Origin: Rhodocyclales bacterium
GTDB taxonomy: Bacteria > Pseudomonadota > Gammaproteobacteria > Burkholderiales > Rhodocyclaceae
Length of the DNA stretch: 64,000 nucleotides
Assembly (NCBI GenBank): GCA_016183655.1
Contig: JACPEH010000005.1
Coordinates: 26,338 to 90,337 of the forward strand
Reading direction: 5' to 3'
The translations under genes and the position numbers were made by a program. This document shows, one piece after another, positions 38,284-48,765 of this stretch; position 1 is the stretch's first letter, and the number at the start of each line of letters is the position of its first letter. The notes beneath the pieces are model-generated. The model ran no database searches, was not told the origin of the DNA, and saw only the letters and a list, made by a program, of their open reading frames with translations.

Positions 38284-39783
38284 ATGAACCGACGGCTGCC
38301 ATTTGGCCTTTCCCCCCGCCGCGCCTTCCCGCACAAGGCGCTGAGCCTGCTACTGTGCGCCTTGCTGGCGCTGACGCCGCCGCTGCCCGTAGTCGCCGCC
38401 GACAGCCTGCCCGACCTAGGCGAGTCGGCCCGCGCCGACCTGTCGCCGCAACTGGAGCGGAAAATCGGCGAAAGCATCATGAACGACATCCGGCTGCACG
38501 AGCCGAGCTACGTGGACGACCCGGAGGTCAACGAATACCTCAACCGTCTGGGCCAGCGCCTGGTGTCGGCGAGCACGGAACCCGGCGGTGATTTCCACCT
38601 CTTCGCCATCCGCGACAATCAGGTCAACGCCTTCGCGATGTTCGGCGGCTTTGTCGGCGTGAACACCGGCACCATCCTGACTTCGCAGAGCGAGTCGGAG
38701 CTGGCCGGCGTCGTCGCCCACGAAATTTCACACGTGACGCAACACCACCTGGCGCGGCAGATTTCCAGCCAGAAGCAGCAATCGGTGCTGGGCATGATCG
38801 CCATGGCGGTGGCGCTGCTGGCGGTGCGCTCCAACTCGCAGGCGGCCGGTGCGGCGATCGCCGGCAGCGAAGCGGCGATGGTCCAGTCGCAACTGGCCTT
38901 CTCGCGCGATTTCGAACGCGAAGCCGACCGCGTCGGCTACGAAATTCTGCAGAAGGCCGGCTTCGATCCGCGCGGGATGTCGGACTTCTTCGAGCGCCTG
39001 CAGCGCTCGACGCGCGTCTACGAAAACAATGCGCCGGTCTATATGCGCTCGCACCCGATCACCGTCGAGCGTATCAGCGACATGCAGAACCGCCTGCAAC
39101 AGGCGCCGTACCGGCAGATCCGCGACAGCCTGGACTACCAGCTGGTGCGCGCCAAGCTGCGCGCGCAGCAGGGAACGGCGAAGGAGGCCGTGGCCGATTT
39201 CGAGGTGTTGTTGCGCGACCGCAAGTTCGCCTCGGAGCTGGCGACGCGCTACGGACTGGCGTTTGCGCTCCTGCGGGCGAAGAACTACGCGGCGGCCGAG
39301 CGCGAGGTGGAAGCGCTGCGGCGACAGAAGGGCGGCTCCGGGTCGGCGATGGTCGAAAGTCTGGCTGGCGAAATCAAGGCCAACGCCGGCGACCTGAACG
39401 GCGCAGCGAATGTCTTCCGTGAGGCGCTGGTGCGCTTCCCGCTGTCGCGCGCGCTCGCCTACGGCTATGCCGACACGCTGTTCTCGCTGCGGGCCTACGA
39501 CCGCCTGGAATCCTTCCTCGAAGAACAGCTGCAGTCCTACGCCAGCGATCCGAAACTGTACGGGCTGCAGGCCAAGACGCACGCGGTGCAGGGGCGCAAG
39601 CTGCAACAGCACCGGGCGCTGGCCGAGATGTACCTGGTCCAGGGCCGCCTGCTGCAGGCGATCGAGCAGCTGCAGTTCGCGCAGCGCGCCGGCGACGGCA
39701 ATTTCTACGAGCAGTCGGTGGTCGATGCCCGCCTGCGCGAGCTGAAGAAGCTGCAGGCCGAAGAGGCGAAGCAGAAGAAATAG
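38284..39783 (+). CDS. bepA: BepA-like periplasmic M48 protease with TPR domain
   Basis: A 499-residue M48 metalloprotease with a signal peptide (LLLCALLALTPPLPVVA), the HEISH zinc motif and the downstream FEREADRVG block, then TPR-like repeats over about 270-480. This architecture matches BepA (YfgC), a periplasmic chaperone-protease for outer-membrane assembly factors such as LptD. ATG 38284 is the start; it diverges from moaC over 64 bases. Confidence 0.9.
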   Translation: MNRRLPFGLSPRRAFPHKALSLLLCALLALTPPLPVVAADSLPDLGESARADLSPQLERKIGESIMNDIRLHEPSYVDDPEVNEYLNRLGQRLVSASTEPGGDFHLFAIRDNQVNAFAMFGGFVGVNTGTILTSQSESELAGVVAHEISHVTQHHLARQISSQKQQSVLGMIAMAVALLAVRSNSQAAGAAIAGSEAAMVQSQLAFSRDFEREADRVGYEILQKAGFDPRGMSDFFERLQRSTRVYENNAPVYMRSHPITVERISDMQNRLQQAPYRQIRDSLDYQLVRAKLRAQQGTAKEAVADFEVLLRDRKFASELATRYGLAFALLRAKNYAAAEREVEALRRQKGGSGSAMVESLAGEIKANAGDLNGAANVFREALVRFPLSRALAYGYADTLFSLRAYDRLESFLEEQLQSYASDPKLYGLQAKTHAVQGRKLQQHRALAEMYLVQGRLLQAIEQLQFAQRAGDGNFYEQSVVDARLRELKKLQAEEAKQKK

Positions 39784-39829
39784 CGGGTAAAATACGCGCC
39801 TCGCCCCAACCATCCACCCGGACCCCTCC

Positions 39830-40057
39830 ATGCAGTACGACCGCGAACTCGACGTCAAGGGCCTCAACTGCCCGCTGCCCATCCTGCGCACGAAAAAGGC
39901 GCTCGCCGAGATGCAATCCGGGCAGCTGTTGCGCGTGCTGGCGACCGATCCCGGCTCGGTCAAGGATTTCCAGGCCTTCGCCCGGCAGACCGGCAACGAG
40001 CTGGTGTCGAGCGGGCAGACCGACAGCGTCTTCGAGTACGTGCTGAAGCGCAAGTAA
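39830..40057 (+). CDS. TusA-like sulfur-transfer protein
   Basis: A 75-residue SirA/TusA-family protein with the hallmark LNCPLPILRTKKAL, which has the catalytic cysteine in the CPxP-type motif (here CPLP). Family members carry sulfur for tRNA thiolation, molybdenum cofactor or sulfur oxidation. The nearby soxYZ and moaC make the last two possible, but there is no direct linkage. It ends 42 bases before the pabBC gene. Confidence 0.92.
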   Translation: MQYDRELDVKGLNCPLPILRTKKALAEMQSGQLLRVLATDPGSVKDFQAFARQTGNELVSSGQTDSVFEYVLKRK

Positions 40058-40099
40058 CCCGCCCCGGCCGTTGCCCGGCCGGGATCTCCGCTGCCTTCC

Positions 40100-41863
40100 A
40101 TGCCTACCCCTTTCGCCCTGCTCGACCTGCCGGGCGGCGGTGCCTTTCGCTTCGCCAAGCTTCGGCGCACGCTGCGCGCGAGCGACCGCGACGCTGTCCG
40201 TGCCTGCTGCCGAGAAGCGGAAGCCGCCGCCGCCGCCGGCCTGCACGTGGTTGCTGCGCTCGACTACGAACTGGGCTACCTCTTTGAACCGCACGCCGGC
40301 CCCGCTCCCGCAGCGCCGTCGGCCTGCTTCTGGATCTTCTCCGAACGCGAGGCGCTCGGCGCGGCAGCCCTGGCGGCCTTCCTCGGCGGACTGGCCGGCG
40401 AGCCGCCGCGCCCCGCCACCGTGGCCGACTTCCGGCCGCTGCTGGATGCGGCCGGACATGCGCTCGCCGTGGCGCGCATCCACGACTACATCGCCGCCGG
40501 CGACTGCTACCAGGTCAATTTCACCTTCCCCTTTGCCGGCACCTGCGTCGGCGATCCGCTGGCGCTCTACGCCCGTCTGCGCGCCGCGCAGCCGGTCGCG
40601 CACGGCGGCCTGGTGGTGACTCCTGAGGCCTGCATCCTGTCGCTGTCGCCGGAGCTGTTCGTCGAACGGAGCGGGGGCATCCTCAGGTCCCGGCCGATGA
40701 AGGGCACCGCGCCACGCGGTGCTGGCGCGCAGCAGGATGCGGCGGCGCGTGCGGCGCTGGCGGCGTCGGCGAAGGACCGGGCGGAAAACGTGATGATCGT
40801 CGACCTGATCCGCAACGACCTCGGTCGCGTCGCCCGCCCCGGCAGCGTCCAGGTCGAGTCGATGTGCGCCGTCGAGACCTATCCGAGCGTGCATCAGATG
40901 ACGTCCACGGTGTCGGCGGCCTGCGATGCCGACCTGGAAACCGTACTCGCCGCGCTCTTTCCCTGCGGCTCGATCACCGGTGCGCCCAAGGTGCGGGCGA
41001 TGCAGATCATCGACGAACTGGAGGACGCCCCGCGCGGCCTCTATACCGGTGCCCTCGGCTGGCTCGGGAAGGACGGCGAATTCCGTTTCAACGTGGCTAT
41101 CCGCACGCTGCTGGTCGATGCTGCCGGTGCGGTGCGCTACGGCGTCGGCAGCGGCATCGTCTGGGATTCGCGGCCTGCCGAGGAATACGCCGAATGCCTG
41201 CTCAAGGCGAGCTTCGTGACGCGCGCCGACCCGGGGTTCCGGCTGATCGAGACGCTACGCCTCGTCGACGGCGACTATCCGCTGCTGGCGCTGCATCTTG
41301 ACCGTCTGCAGTCGTCCGCCGGCACGCTGGCATTCGCCTGCGACCACGAGGCCGTCGCCGATGCCTTGCGCGACCTGGCGGCGCAACACGCCGCGGGGAC
41401 GTACCGCGTTCGCCTGACGCTGGGGCGCGACGGCGACCTCGAACTGGCGACGGCGCCGCTGGCGGCGACCGGCAGCGGCATGCGTGCCGTGTTCTCGTCG
41501 CAGCGGCTCGACTCGCATTCGCCGTGGCTGCGCCACAAGACCACCGTGCGCGCGCTCTACGAGGATGAGCTGGCGCGTCTGTCGGCCGACCCGATGGTAT
41601 TCGATGCGATCTTTCTCAACGAGCGCGGCGAGGTGTGCGAGGGCGCGCGCAGCAACGTCTTCGTGCGCCAGGCGGCCGGCGGCTTGCTGCTGACGCCGCC
41701 GCTGTCCAGCGGCCTGCTGCCGGGGGTGCTGCGCCGGCAGTTGCTGGAGCGCGGGGAGGCGGAGGAAAGGGTGCTGCGGGAGGAGGATCTGCGCGGGGCG
41801 GCCGAACTCTATCTCGGCAACGCCCTGCGCGGATTGGTCCCGGTCAGCCTCGCAGGCGCCTGA
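40100..41863 (+). CDS. pabBC: Fused aminodeoxychorismate synthase I and lyase (PabB-PabC)
   Basis: A 587-residue fusion in folate synthesis. The first part (about 1-345) is PabB-like: DYIAAGDCYQVNFTFPFAG, MKGTAPRG and SITGAPKVRAMQII. The second (about 365-587) is a PLP-dependent class IV lyase: LRHKTTVRALYEDEL with its catalytic lysine, then NERGEVCEGARSNVFV. Together they convert chorismate and glutamine-derived ammonia to p-aminobenzoate; pabA is not in the window. The 3' end overlaps the convergent gene by 20 bases. Confidence 0.93.
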   Translation: MPTPFALLDLPGGGAFRFAKLRRTLRASDRDAVRACCREAEAAAAAGLHVVAALDYELGYLFEPHAGPAPAAPSACFWIFSEREALGAAALAAFLGGLAGEPPRPATVADFRPLLDAAGHALAVARIHDYIAAGDCYQVNFTFPFAGTCVGDPLALYARLRAAQPVAHGGLVVTPEACILSLSPELFVERSGGILRSRPMKGTAPRGAGAQQDAAARAALAASAKDRAENVMIVDLIRNDLGRVARPGSVQVESMCAVETYPSVHQMTSTVSAACDADLETVLAALFPCGSITGAPKVRAMQIIDELEDAPRGLYTGALGWLGKDGEFRFNVAIRTLLVDAAGAVRYGVGSGIVWDSRPAEEYAECLLKASFVTRADPGFRLIETLRLVDGDYPLLALHLDRLQSSAGTLAFACDHEAVADALRDLAAQHAAGTYRVRLTLGRDGDLELATAPLAATGSGMRAVFSSQRLDSHSPWLRHKTTVRALYEDELARLSADPMVFDAIFLNERGEVCEGARSNVFVRQAAGGLLLTPPLSSGLLPGVLRRQLLERGEAEERVLREEDLRGAAELYLGNALRGLVPVSLAGA

Positions 41864-42329
41864 AGTAGATGCCGAGCAGCGTGAACAGCGCCGCCGGCAA
41901 TGCGTAGAAGAAGACGCCGGCGTCGTAGTGGCGGTACTGCACCAGTTCCGGCGTCTCGCCGTCCAGCTTGTAGCGCAGCGTCGTCTCGAAATGCCAAGAG
42001 GAGAGCGAGGCCTCGATCTGGTACGGCTTGTCGCTGACGCTCTTCCAGCGCAGCCAGGCGTCCGGGTCGTTGATCTCGCCGGCCGGCTCCTTCGGCACGA
42101 TGCTGGTGATCTTCTTCTCCGCCAGCGCACCGGCCAGCTTGTCGTAGGTGATCGAACACATCTCGCCGCTGGCGCAAACCGCGGGCAGGCGGGCGTCGGC
42201 TTTCCAGGTGCTGGTGTTTTCCCATGGCCAGGCCATGATGATGGCGACGGTCCATACCCAGACCAGCAGGCAGAAGAACATCAGCGCCGGGAAGACGCGC
42301 GAGAGAAGCGGTTTGTTTTGTTCGGACAT
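41844..42329 (-). CDS. Conserved membrane protein of unknown function
   Basis: A 161-residue protein with an N-terminal transmembrane segment (VFPALMFFCLLVWVWTVAII) and a C-terminal one (GVFFYALPAALFTLLGIYF), with about 95 residues between them that hold two cysteines (positions about 52 and 58). I do not recognise the family. It follows valS on the same strand by 11 bases, and its 3' end overlaps pabBC by 20 bases on the other strand. Confidence 0.75.
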   Translation of the reverse strand: MSEQNKPLLSRVFPALMFFCLLVWVWTVAIIMAWPWENTSTWKADARLPAVCASGEMCSITYDKLAGALAEKKITSIVPKEPAGEINDPDAWLRWKSVSDKPYQIEASLSSWHFETTLRYKLDGETPELVQYRHYDAGVFFYALPAALFTLLGIYFRRLRG

Positions 42330-42340
42330 GGCGATTCCTG

Positions 42341-45193
42341 TCAGCCGCCGAGGCGGGCCAGCTGGGGTTTGAGTTTGGCCAGCGTATCGCCGAAATCGAC
42401 GACCCGCTTCTTTTCCTGCTCGACCACGGCGGCCGGAGCGCGGGCGACAAAACTTTCGTTGGCCAGCTTGGCGTGGGCCTTGGCGATCTCGCCTTCGAGG
42501 CGGGCGATCTCCTTGGCTAGGCGCTCGCGTTCGGCGGCGACGTCGATTTCGACCTTGAGCATCACCCGGAACTCGCCGATCACGGCGACCGGTGCCGCTT
42601 CGTCGGTCGCGAATTTGTCAACTTCGTCGCTGACGATCTGCACTTCCGAGAGTTTGGCCAGGCCGGCGATGTAGGGCGCAAACACCTTCAGCGTGTCGGC
42701 GTCGCCGGCAGCGATCAGCGGCAGCTTTTGTGCCGGCGAGATGTTCATCTCCCCACGCAGGTTGCGGCAGGCGTAGACGATGTCCTTCAACAGCTTGACC
42801 CTGGCCTCGCTGGCCTCGTCGATGCGCTCCGGCTGCGCCACCGGGTAGGGGGCCTGCATGATCGACTCGTGCGACTTGCGGCCGGCGATCGGGGCGACGG
42901 CCTGCCATAGTTCCTCGGTGATGAACGGGATCAGCGGGTGGGCGAGACGGAGCACGGTCTCCAGCACGCGCGCCAGCGTCCGGCGGGTGCCGCGGGCCTC
43001 GGCCGGGCTGCCCGACTGCATGCGCACCTTGGCCAGTTCGAGGTACCAGTCGCAGAACTCGTCCCAGACGAATTCGTAGATCTCGCGGGCCAAGAGGTCG
43101 AAGCGGTAATCGGCGAAGTGCTTGGCGACTTCGGCTTCGGTGCGCTGCAGGCGGCTGACGATCCAGCGGTCGGCGAAACCGAAGTCGAGCTTCGCTTCGC
43201 CGCCCGCCGGTGCCGAGCAGGCGCCACCGGCGCCTTGTTCATGGCCGAGCGCCAGGTCGTGGCCCTCGACGTTCATCAGCACGAAGCGCGTCGCGTTCCA
43301 CAGCTTGTTGCAGAAATTGCGGTAGCCCTCGCAGCGGCCGAGGTCGAACTTGATGTCGCGGCCGGGGCTGGCCAGCGACAGGAAGGTGAAGCGCAGCGCG
43401 TCGGTGCCGAAGGCGGGAATGCCGCTCGGGAACTCCTTGCGCGTCCGCTTCTCGATCTGCTCGGCCTGCTTCGGGTTCATCAGGCCGGTGGTGCGCTTCT
43501 TCACCAGCTCCTCGATGCCGATGCCGTCGATCAGGTCGATCGGGTCGAGCACGTTGCCCTTCGACTTCGACATCTTCTGGCCTTCCGCGTCGCGGATCAG
43601 GCCATGCACATAGACGTGCTTGAACGGGATCTTGCCGGTGATGTGCTTGGTCATCATGACCATGCGCGCGACCCAGAAGAAGATGATGTCGAAGCCGGTG
43701 ACCAGCACCGTCGATGGCAGGTAGAGGTCGAGCGCCGGGTTCGACTTCTGCGGCCACTCGGGCGTCCAGTCCAGCGTCGAGAACGGCCACAGCGCCGACG
43801 AGTACCAGGTGTCGAGCACGTCCGGATCGCGGGTGAGTGCACCGGCGTAGCCGGCCTTGTCGGCCTGCTGACGGGCTTCGTCCTCGCTGTGCGCGACGAA
43901 GACCTCGCCGTTCACGCCGTACCACGCCGGGATCTGGTGGCCCCACCACAGCTGGCGGGAGATGCACCAGTCCTGGATGTTGTTCAGCCACTGGTTGTAG
44001 GTGTTGACCCAGTTCTCCGGAACGAACTTGATCTCGCCGGAGGCGACGCAGTCGAGCGCCTTCTCGGTGATCGACTTGCCATCGGCGCCGGGTTTGCTCA
44101 TCGCGACGAACCACTGGTCGGTCAGCATCGGCTCGATGACGACGCCGGTGCGGTCGCCGCGCGGCACCTTGAGCTTGTGCTTGTCGGTCTTCTCCAGCAC
44201 GCCGAGCGCTTCGAGGTCGGCGACGACGGCCTTCCTGGCGTCGAAGCGGTCTAGGCCGCGGTACTTCGCCGGCGCGTGGTCGTTGATCTTCGCGTCCAGG
44301 GTCAGGATCGAGATGATCGGCAGGTTATGGCGCTGGCCGACGGCGTAGTCGTTGAAGTCGTGCGCCGGCGTGACCTTGACGCAGCCGGTGCCGAATTCGA
44401 GGTCGACGTAGCTGTCGGCGATGATCGGGATTTCGCGGTCGCACAAGGGCAGCTGCACCGTCTTGCCGATCAGGTGCTTGTAGCGCTCGTCCTCGGGGTG
44501 GACCATCACCGCGGTGTCGCCGAGCATCGTTTCCGGGCGGGTGGTGGCCACCGTCAGGCTGCCCGAGCCATCGGCCAGCGGGTAGCGGATGTGCCACAGG
44601 AAACCGTCCTCTTCTTCCTGGACGACTTCGAGGTCGGAAACCGCGGTGTGCAGCTTCGGGTCCCAGTTGACCAGCCGCTTGCCGCGGTAGATCAGGCCTT
44701 CGTTGAACAGGCGGACGAAGGTCTCGGTAACGATCTTGGAGAGGCCGGCGTCCATCGTGAAGCGCTCGCGCGTCCAGTCGGGCGAGGTGCCCAGCCGGCG
44801 CATCTGCTTGGTGATGGTGTTGCCCGAGTATTCCTTCCACTCCCAGACCTTCTCCAGGAACTTCTCGCGGCCGAGGTCGTGGCGCGAAATGCCCTGGGCG
44901 TCGAGCTGGCGTTCGACGACGATCTGCGTGGCGATGCCGGCGTGGTCGGTGCCCGGTTGCCACAGCGTGTTGTGGCCGCTCATCCGGTAGTGCCGGGTGA
45001 GCGCGTCCATGATCGCCTGGTTGAAGCCGTGGCCCATGTGCAGCGTGCCGGTGACGTTCGGCGGCGGCAGCAGGATGCAGAAGGCGTTGCTGTTGGCGGT
45101 GTCGAGGCCGGCCTTGAAATAGCCGTTCTCTTCCCATTGCGGGTACCAGCGGCGCTCGATGTCCGCCGGCTCAAAACTCTTGGCCAGTTCCAT
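42341..45193 (-). CDS. valS: Valyl-tRNA synthetase
   Basis: A 950-residue class I synthetase that charges tRNA-Val. HIGH motif as HMGH ([17 protein letters not shown]) and KMSKS ([14 protein letters not shown]) are intact; the editing domain and C-terminal coiled-coil arm (from about residue 880) are present, and length is normal. It is the fourth gene of the pepA-holC-(144-residue protein)-valS group. Confidence 0.98.
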   Translation of the reverse strand: MELAKSFEPADIERRWYPQWEENGYFKAGLDTANSNAFCILLPPPNVTGTLHMGHGFNQAIMDALTRHYRMSGHNTLWQPGTDHAGIATQIVVERQLDAQGISRHDLGREKFLEKVWEWKEYSGNTITKQMRRLGTSPDWTRERFTMDAGLSKIVTETFVRLFNEGLIYRGKRLVNWDPKLHTAVSDLEVVQEEEDGFLWHIRYPLADGSGSLTVATTRPETMLGDTAVMVHPEDERYKHLIGKTVQLPLCDREIPIIADSYVDLEFGTGCVKVTPAHDFNDYAVGQRHNLPIISILTLDAKINDHAPAKYRGLDRFDARKAVVADLEALGVLEKTDKHKLKVPRGDRTGVVIEPMLTDQWFVAMSKPGADGKSITEKALDCVASGEIKFVPENWVNTYNQWLNNIQDWCISRQLWWGHQIPAWYGVNGEVFVAHSEDEARQQADKAGYAGALTRDPDVLDTWYSSALWPFSTLDWTPEWPQKSNPALDLYLPSTVLVTGFDIIFFWVARMVMMTKHITGKIPFKHVYVHGLIRDAEGQKMSKSKGNVLDPIDLIDGIGIEELVKKRTTGLMNPKQAEQIEKRTRKEFPSGIPAFGTDALRFTFLSLASPGRDIKFDLGRCEGYRNFCNKLWNATRFVLMNVEGHDLALGHEQGAGGACSAPAGGEAKLDFGFADRWIVSRLQRTEAEVAKHFADYRFDLLAREIYEFVWDEFCDWYLELAKVRMQSGSPAEARGTRRTLARVLETVLRLAHPLIPFITEELWQAVAPIAGRKSHESIMQAPYPVAQPERIDEASEARVKLLKDIVYACRNLRGEMNISPAQKLPLIAAGDADTLKVFAPYIAGLAKLSEVQIVSDEVDKFATDEAAPVAVIGEFRVMLKVEIDVAAERERLAKEIARLEGEIAKAHAKLANESFVARAPAAVVEQEKKRVVDFGDTLAKLKPQLARLGG

Positions 45194-45262
45194 AGGGAGA
45201 AGGAGGGGAAGCTTGGTGAAACCGGCGATTATACCGGATCGACCGCGGCCGCCGGCCGGCTT

Positions 45263-45697
45263 TCAGCTACCCTTGCCGGCTCCGCTGTCCGGCTCGTCCA
45301 GCGGCAGTCGCAGCTGCTCGCGGCGGGCGAGGAAATCCTTGATCGCGCCGTCGGCGGTGTCGAGGATGCCGCGCCGCAGGTCGGCTTCGAGCACGGCGAG
45401 GCTGGCTTCGACCAGGCTCGGCAGCTCGGCGGCCAGCCGCCGTTCGAGCGTGTGTGCGAACTCCGAGGCGAGGCGGGCGGCCAAGGTCTCGTCGAAGCGG
45501 TCGCGGGGCGCCGTGCCGGCGGGGGTTTCCGGCAGCACTTCCTCGGTGAGGACCGGGATGTCCTCGTCCGTTTCGGCGAGCGCTGGCGGCGGCGGGGCGG
45601 GGACGTCCGCCGTGCCCGGCGATGGCGTCCCGGCGACGAAGCTGCGCCGCCGGCGCATCAGCGAATCGGCCCGGGATACGATGTCCTCGCTGCCCAT
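45263..45697 (-). CDS. Unknown protein between holC and valS
   Basis: A 144-residue protein with a proline/alanine/glutamate-rich N-terminal half and an amphipathic helical C-terminal half (LAARLASEFAHTLERRLAAE, then ADLRRGILDTADG). No family is recognised. Its ATG shares one base with the holC stop, so it is translated with it. The position suggests a small accessory or regulatory protein, with no further clue. Confidence 0.7.
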   Translation of the reverse strand: MGSEDIVSRADSLMRRRRSFVAGTPSPGTADVPAPPPPALAETDEDIPVLTEEVLPETPAGTAPRDRFDETLAARLASEFAHTLERRLAAELPSLVEASLAVLEADLRRGILDTADGAIKDFLARREQLRLPLDEPDSGAGKGS

Positions 45698-46122
45698 CAG
45701 GCCTTCCCGGCGAGGTCGAGGGTCTGGATCTCGTAACCGCGATCCTTGTAGAACTTGAAGCGCTCGCGCGCCGGCTGCCGCACTTCCGGTTCCTCGCTGA
45801 CCACCTCGATGACGCTGGTGAAGCGCGAGAAGCCCGGCGGCACCTCGCCGGAAAGGTTCATCAGGCGCTCATCCTGCGGCAACTGGTCGAGCGTGCCGGC
45901 GATGATCACCGGGGTTTCGCCGGCAAGCGGCGAGCCGGCGCCGACATGCGGCACGAAGTCGATCGGGTTGCGCACCCACAGCGCCCGGTCGAGGGCGCCG
46001 GCGACGGCCGGGTCGGGCGCGTAGACGAGCAGTGGTTTCCGCTGCGCCCAGGCCTTGGCGATCAACCCGGCGGCGGCCGCGATGCGGTCGGCGGCGCCGT
46101 GGTAGAAGAAGATCTGCGTCAA
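45697..46122 (-). CDS. holC: DNA polymerase III chi subunit
   Basis: A 141-residue chi subunit (TQIFFYHGAADRIAAAAGLI, then PHVGAGSPLAGETPVII) that links the clamp loader to SSB. The start is TTG 46122, which overlaps the pepA stop as TTGA; no ATG fits the family N-terminus. It is second in the pepA-holC-valS order seen across beta- and gammaproteobacteria. Confidence 0.9.
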   Translation of the reverse strand: MTQIFFYHGAADRIAAAAGLIAKAWAQRKPLLVYAPDPAVAGALDRALWVRNPIDFVPHVGAGSPLAGETPVIIAGTLDQLPQDERLMNLSGEVPPGFSRFTSVIEVVSEEPEVRQPARERFKFYKDRGYEIQTLDLAGKA

Positions 46123-47615
46123 TTGAGCTTCCCGGCGCGGGCCAGCAGGAAGTGCGTGAGCAAGGGAACCGGGCGGCCGGTGGCGCCTTTGTCGTTGCCC
46201 GATTTCCAGGCGGTGCCGGCGATGTCGAGGTGCGCCCAGTCGTACTTCTTGGTGAAGCGCGACAGGAAGCAGGCGGCGCTGACCGAGCCGGCCGGGCGGC
46301 CGCCGATGTTCGCCATGTCGGCGAAGTTGCTCTTCAGCTGCTCCTGGTAGTCGTCCCACAGCGGCAGTTGCCAAGCGCGGTCGCCGGCTTCCTCGCCGGC
46401 GTCGAGCAGGTCGCGGGCCAGTCCGTCCTTGTTGGCGAAGAGGCCGCTGGCGACGTGGCCGAGGGCGATCACGCAGGCGCCGGTGAGGGTGGCGACGTCG
46501 ACCACGAGTTCGGGGTCGAAGCGCTCGACGTAGGTCAGCGCGTCGCAGAGAATCAGGCGGCCTTCGGCGTCGGTGTTGAGGATCTCGATGGTCTGCCCGG
46601 ACATCGAGGTGACGATGTCGCCGGGCTTGCTGGCGCCGCCGCCGGGCATGTTCTCGGCGGTCGGCACGACGACCGTCAGGTTGAGCGGCAGCTTCATCAG
46701 CGCGGCGGCCTTGATCGTGCCGAGCACGCTGGCGGCGCCGCACATGTCGAACTTCATCTCGTCCATCTCGGGGCCGGGCTTCAGCGAGATGCCGCCGCTG
46801 TCGAAGGTGATGCCCTTGCCGACCAGTACGACCGGCTTGTCGCCGGCCTTGCCGCCCTTGTGCTGCAGCACGATCAGCTTCGGCGGCTGGTGCGAGCCCT
46901 TGGCCACCGAGAGCAGCGAGCCCATGCCCAGCGCCTCCATGTCGGCGCGCTCCAGTACCTGGCATTCCAGTCCATGGTCCGCGGCGAGCTTCTGCGCGGT
47001 TTCGGCGAGGTGGGTCGGCGTGCACACGTTGCCCGGCAGGTTGCCGAGGTTCTTCGCCAGCGCCATTCCTTCGGCCAGCGCCAGGCCCTGGGCCAGCGCC
47101 TCCTCGGCGGGCGCCAGCTCGTTGCGGCGTTCGACGGCGAAGGTCAGCTTCCTGAGCGGCCGGCGGACGTCGTCCTTCTTGCTCTTGAACTGGTCGAAGC
47201 GGTAAGTCGTCTCCTGCGCGACGAGCGCGGCCTGGCGTACGCGCCAGCCGACGCTGCGCTTCCTGACCGGAATCTCGGTGAGGAAGACGGTGCCGTCGAA
47301 GGAGCCGGTTTCGTTCAGCGTCTTCGCGGCGATGCGGATCGCCTGGCAGTATTCCTTCTCGCGGAATTCCTTTTCCTTGCCGAGGCCGACCAGCAGCACG
47401 CGGTCGCACAGGGTGCCGGGGACGTTGTGCAGGAGGAGGGTGGTGCCCGCCTTGCCTTCCATGTCGCCGCGACGAATGATGTCGGAAAGATAGTTGCGCG
47501 AAGCGTTGTCGAGCAATTCGCCGGGAAGTGTCAATTTCCGGGGTTCGAAGACGCCGACGACGACACAGGCGCTGCGCTGTTTTTCCGGGCTGCCGCTTTT
47601 TATGCTAAATTCCAC
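46119..47615 (-). CDS. pepA: Leucyl aminopeptidase
   Basis: A 498-residue M17 aminopeptidase with the NTDAEGRL metal and bicarbonate site and the GKGITFDSGG block. GTG 47615 is preferred because CAGGAG lies seven bases upstream and the product begins VEFSIKSGSPEKQ; in-frame sequence upstream is not family-like. It heads the operon with holC and valS and diverges from lptF over 70 bases. Confidence 0.96.
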   Translation of the reverse strand: MEFSIKSGSPEKQRSACVVVGVFEPRKLTLPGELLDNASRNYLSDIIRRGDMEGKAGTTLLLHNVPGTLCDRVLLVGLGKEKEFREKEYCQAIRIAAKTLNETGSFDGTVFLTEIPVRKRSVGWRVRQAALVAQETTYRFDQFKSKKDDVRRPLRKLTFAVERRNELAPAEEALAQGLALAEGMALAKNLGNLPGNVCTPTHLAETAQKLAADHGLECQVLERADMEALGMGSLLSVAKGSHQPPKLIVLQHKGGKAGDKPVVLVGKGITFDSGGISLKPGPEMDEMKFDMCGAASVLGTIKAAALMKLPLNLTVVVPTAENMPGGGASKPGDIVTSMSGQTIEILNTDAEGRLILCDALTYVERFDPELVVDVATLTGACVIALGHVASGLFANKDGLARDLLDAGEEAGDRAWQLPLWDDYQEQLKSNFADMANIGGRPAGSVSAACFLSRFTKKYDWAHLDIAGTAWKSGNDKGATGRPVPLLTHFLLARAGKLN

Positions 47616-47685
47616 TCGACGCTCCTGAATGCAGGTTTTGCACTGAAACCTGATTATCACCGCAGCTTTTCGCATAAGTCAAAGC

Positions 47686-48765
47686 ATGGTCTTCCAGCGC
47701 GCCGTCCGGCGTGAATTTGCTCATTCCGCCGCGGGCGTCTTTGTCGCGCTGTTCGCGATCATGGTCGCCATCCAGGCGATCCGTCTGCTTGGTGACGCCG
47801 CGGCCGGCAAGGTCGCGTCCGAGGCGGTGGCGGCGCTGCTCGGTTTCGCGGCCTTGAACTATTCGGCCTATTTGCTCTCCCTGACGCTGTTCGTCGCCGT
47901 TTTGCTGTCTTTGTCGCGCAGCTACCGCGATTCCGAGATGATCGTCTGGTTCTCGTCGGGCATGTCGCTGACGGCCTGGGTGCGGCCGGTAGTGGTCTTC
48001 GCCCTGCCGCTGGTGGTGGCCATCGCGGCGCTGACGCTGCTGCTGTCGCCCTGGTCGCACGAGATGAGCGCCGATTTTCGGCAAAAGATGACGGTGCGCA
48101 GCGACGCCTCGCAGGTGGCACCGGGCAGCTTCAAGGAAGCGTCGTCGACCGACCGTGTGGTTTTCGTCGAGACCCTCGGCGAAGACGAAAGCTACGTGAA
48201 GAACGTGTTCATCAGCTCCGTGCAGAACGGCAAGCTCGGCGTGACGATGGCCAGCAAGGGCTATCAGGAGACCGCAGAGAACGGCGACCGCTTCATGGTG
48301 CTGGAGAAGGGGCGGCGTTACGAAGTGGTGCCGGGGACTCCGGAATTCCGCATCATGGAGTTCGACCGCTACGCCCTGCGCGTCGAGACCAAGGAGGCGC
48401 GCGGCATCGAGCGCACGGTCGCTGCCGAGTCGACCAGTGAGCTGATGCAGTCGAAGGACCGGCGCGACCGGGCAGAACTGCTGTGGCGGATCAACGTGCC
48501 GATCTCGGCGATCGTGCTGGCCCTGCTGGCGATCCCGCTGTCCTTCGTCAATCCGCGCGCCGGCCGTTCGGCCAACCTGATCCTGGCGCTGCTCGTCTAT
48601 ACGATCTACAGCAACCTGCTGTCGATGACCCAGGCCTGGGTGGCGCAGGGCAAGATTTCGTTCGCGGTCGGGCTGGTGTCGGTGCACCTGGTCATGATGC
48701 TGGCGCTGCCGCTGCTCTTTGCGCGCCGCATCCTCGTCTTCTCCTTCCTGCGGCTGCAACGATGA
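47686..48765 (+). CDS. lptF: LPS export permease LptF
   Basis: A 359-residue permease of the lipopolysaccharide exporter LptB2FG: three N-terminal and three C-terminal membrane segments around a periplasmic beta-jellyroll (about 105-265). Its stop overlaps the lptG ATG (ATGA). It diverges from pepA, a common proteobacterial order. Confidence 0.96.
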   Translation: MVFQRAVRREFAHSAAGVFVALFAIMVAIQAIRLLGDAAAGKVASEAVAALLGFAALNYSAYLLSLTLFVAVLLSLSRSYRDSEMIVWFSSGMSLTAWVRPVVVFALPLVVAIAALTLLLSPWSHEMSADFRQKMTVRSDASQVAPGSFKEASSTDRVVFVETLGEDESYVKNVFISSVQNGKLGVTMASKGYQETAENGDRFMVLEKGRRYEVVPGTPEFRIMEFDRYALRVETKEARGIERTVAAESTSELMQSKDRRDRAELLWRINVPISAIVLALLAIPLSFVNPRAGRSANLILALLVYTIYSNLLSMTQAWVAQGKISFAVGLVSVHLVMMLALPLLFARRILVFSFLRLQR

